The position numbers and the translations under genes are program-made. The notes under the pieces were generated by a model that ran no database searches, was not told the origin of the DNA, and saw nothing but the letters and a program-made list of their open reading frames with translations. Positions 10,835 through 11,166 of a stretch of 11,166 bases of DNA are shown here, piece by piece; positions within the stretch are counted from its first letter, which is position 1; every line of letters begins with the position of its first letter. The stretch covers positions 1 through 11,166 of the forward strand of contig RFJV01000512.1 of the NCBI GenBank assembly GCA_003694775.1, read 5' to 3'. This DNA is from Chloroflexota bacterium (GTDB lineage Bacteria > Chloroflexota > Anaerolineae > 4572-78 > J111).

Positions 10835-10959
10835 GGGTCTGTCCAAAATTTTTGGACAGACAGGGGGGTGCGGGGGGATTCCCCCTCGCGAAGCATCCAG
10901 CTCTGCTGGGCGCATCCCCCCCAGGTTTGTCCAGAATTCCTAAAATTCTGGATGCACCC
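10835..10959. mobile_element. MITE-like non-autonomous element, 125 bp, with 9-bp target duplication
   Basis: GATTATTGG occurs directly at both borders (10826-10834 and 10960-10968), consistent with a 9-bp target-site duplication. The ends are inverted repeats: GGGTCTGTCCAAAATTTT on the left and, read inward on the other strand, GGGTGCATCCAGAATTTT on the right, matching in 14 of 18 positions. Each end is itself a palindrome: 12-bp arms around one base at 10837-10861, and TCCAGAATT/AATTCTGGA at 10930-10952. Inside, GGGGGGAT (10872-10879) faces ATCCCCCC (10914-10921) and CCAGC/GCTGG (10897-10909) forms the tip, so the whole element is a nested palindrome. It is too short to encode a transposase and would need one in trans. 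The transposase family is not assigned. It sits in the leader of the DJ-1/PfpI gene. Confidence 0.78.
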
Positions 10960-10966
10960 GATTATT

Positions 10967-11040
10967 GGAGATTGGAGATTGAAGTTAATCCCTCTAAACT
11001 CTTCAACTCGCTAACTCTTTAACTCTCCAACTCTCCAACT
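10967..11040. repeat. leader repeat copy 3: 7-mer arm and 8-mer arm
   Basis: Two GGAGATT units (10967-10980), a GAAGTTAATC centre and five AACTCNNN octamers (10997-11036) plus AACT. The core 10972-11018 matches copy 2 at 7541-7587 with three mismatches in 47 bases, so the two are homologous and not just similar in composition. Relative to the nearest gene (minus strand) this copy is in the opposite orientation to copies 1 and 2. The MITE-like element has inserted at its left edge. Confidence 0.88.
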
Positions 11041-11075
11041 ATTTAGGGAAACAACAGAGGGGTTTACCACCGTCC

Positions 11076-11104
11076 ATTATACAGGATTTTTTATTAAGAT
11101 TCAA
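11076..11104 (-). promoter_or_regulatory. minus-strand promoter for the DJ-1/PfpI gene
   Basis: Read on the minus strand, TTGAAT (11104-11099) and TATAAT (11081-11076) are 17 bp apart: a 4/6 -35 and a perfect -10. The -35 overlaps the stop codon of the partial minus-strand gene upstream. Transcription would start near 11069 and pass through repeat copy 3 and the MITE-like element before reaching the ATG at 10771. Confidence 0.65.
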
Positions 11105-11166
11105 GCTGTTTTTACCGGTTCAAACACAACCAAACGCTCATCACCCGACCGGTAGCGGTCGGGATA
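11101..11166 (-). CDS. partial C-terminus of an unidentified minus-strand gene
   Basis: On the minus strand one frame is open from the window edge to TGA at 11103-11101, giving 21 residues that end RYRSGDERLVVFEPVKTA. The composition (charged, with an alternating hydrophobic strand RLVVFEPV) looks like genuine protein. The following promoter and spacer support a gene ending here. An 8-bp perfect hairpin, CCCGACCG-GTAG-CGGTCGGG (11144-11163), falls inside it. The fragment is too short to identify a family, and chance openness cannot be excluded. Confidence 0.4.
   Translation of the reverse strand, partial: YPDRYRSGDERLVVFEPVKTA

Noticed and set aside
10786..11022. Plus-strand open frame of 78 codons (and an overlapping 73-codon one)
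   Set aside because: It is composed of the DJ-1 gene leader, the palindromic element and repeat copy 3, and has no protein-like composition.

Overview
The window is a stretch of bacterial chromosome with GC-rich genes and AT-richer, repeat-filled spacers. It carries housekeeping genes: release factor 2 (prfB, with its programmed frameshift), a degenerate Xer-like tyrosine recombinase, the RNA polymerase beta' subunit (rpoC), ribosomal protein bS21 (rpsU), a type IIA topoisomerase A subunit (gyrA-like) and, on the other strand, a DJ-1/PfpI-family enzyme. A 21-codon tail of another minus-strand gene enters at the right edge. The short-period intergenic repeats, the Gram-positive/Thermus-like beta' architecture and the protein styles suggest an uncultured Chloroflexota (Anaerolineae-like) organism. 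That assignment is inference from pattern recognition only.

Layout. Positions 1-343 are non-coding: a sigma-70-type promoter (144-172) and a repeat leader precede prfB (344-1448, +1 frameshift at 407-413). Positions 1449-1724 hold an 8-bp-period palindromic array, a perfect-consensus promoter (TTGACA-17-TATAAT), and an RNA of about 95 nt that ends in a textbook intrinsic terminator before the recombinase (1725-2594). A second repeat leader precedes rpoC (2707-7017), which has no rpoB in front of it. A strong hairpin without a U-tract separates rpoC from rpsU (7102-7302), and rpsU ends in an intrinsic terminator. A promoter and the longest repeat leader (7483-7657) precede the gyrA-like gene (7679-10114). 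A bidirectional terminator lies between it and the convergent DJ-1/PfpI gene (10771-10193). The leader of that minus-strand gene contains a 125-bp MITE-like element with terminal inverted repeats and a 9-bp target duplication, then another repeat copy, then a minus-strand promoter overlapping the stop codon of the partial upstream gene.

The genes are core information-processing functions: translation termination, transcription, the small ribosomal subunit and DNA topology. They do not look like one dedicated pathway. The more unusual content lies between the genes. Five arrays of 7- or 8-bp units, in three different sequence words, are each built as two complementary arms around a short centre. 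Four of them lie in putative mRNA leaders, three of those close to the ribosome-binding site. The other strong candidates are the short terminated RNA at 1610-1704 and the MITE-like element at 10835-10959.
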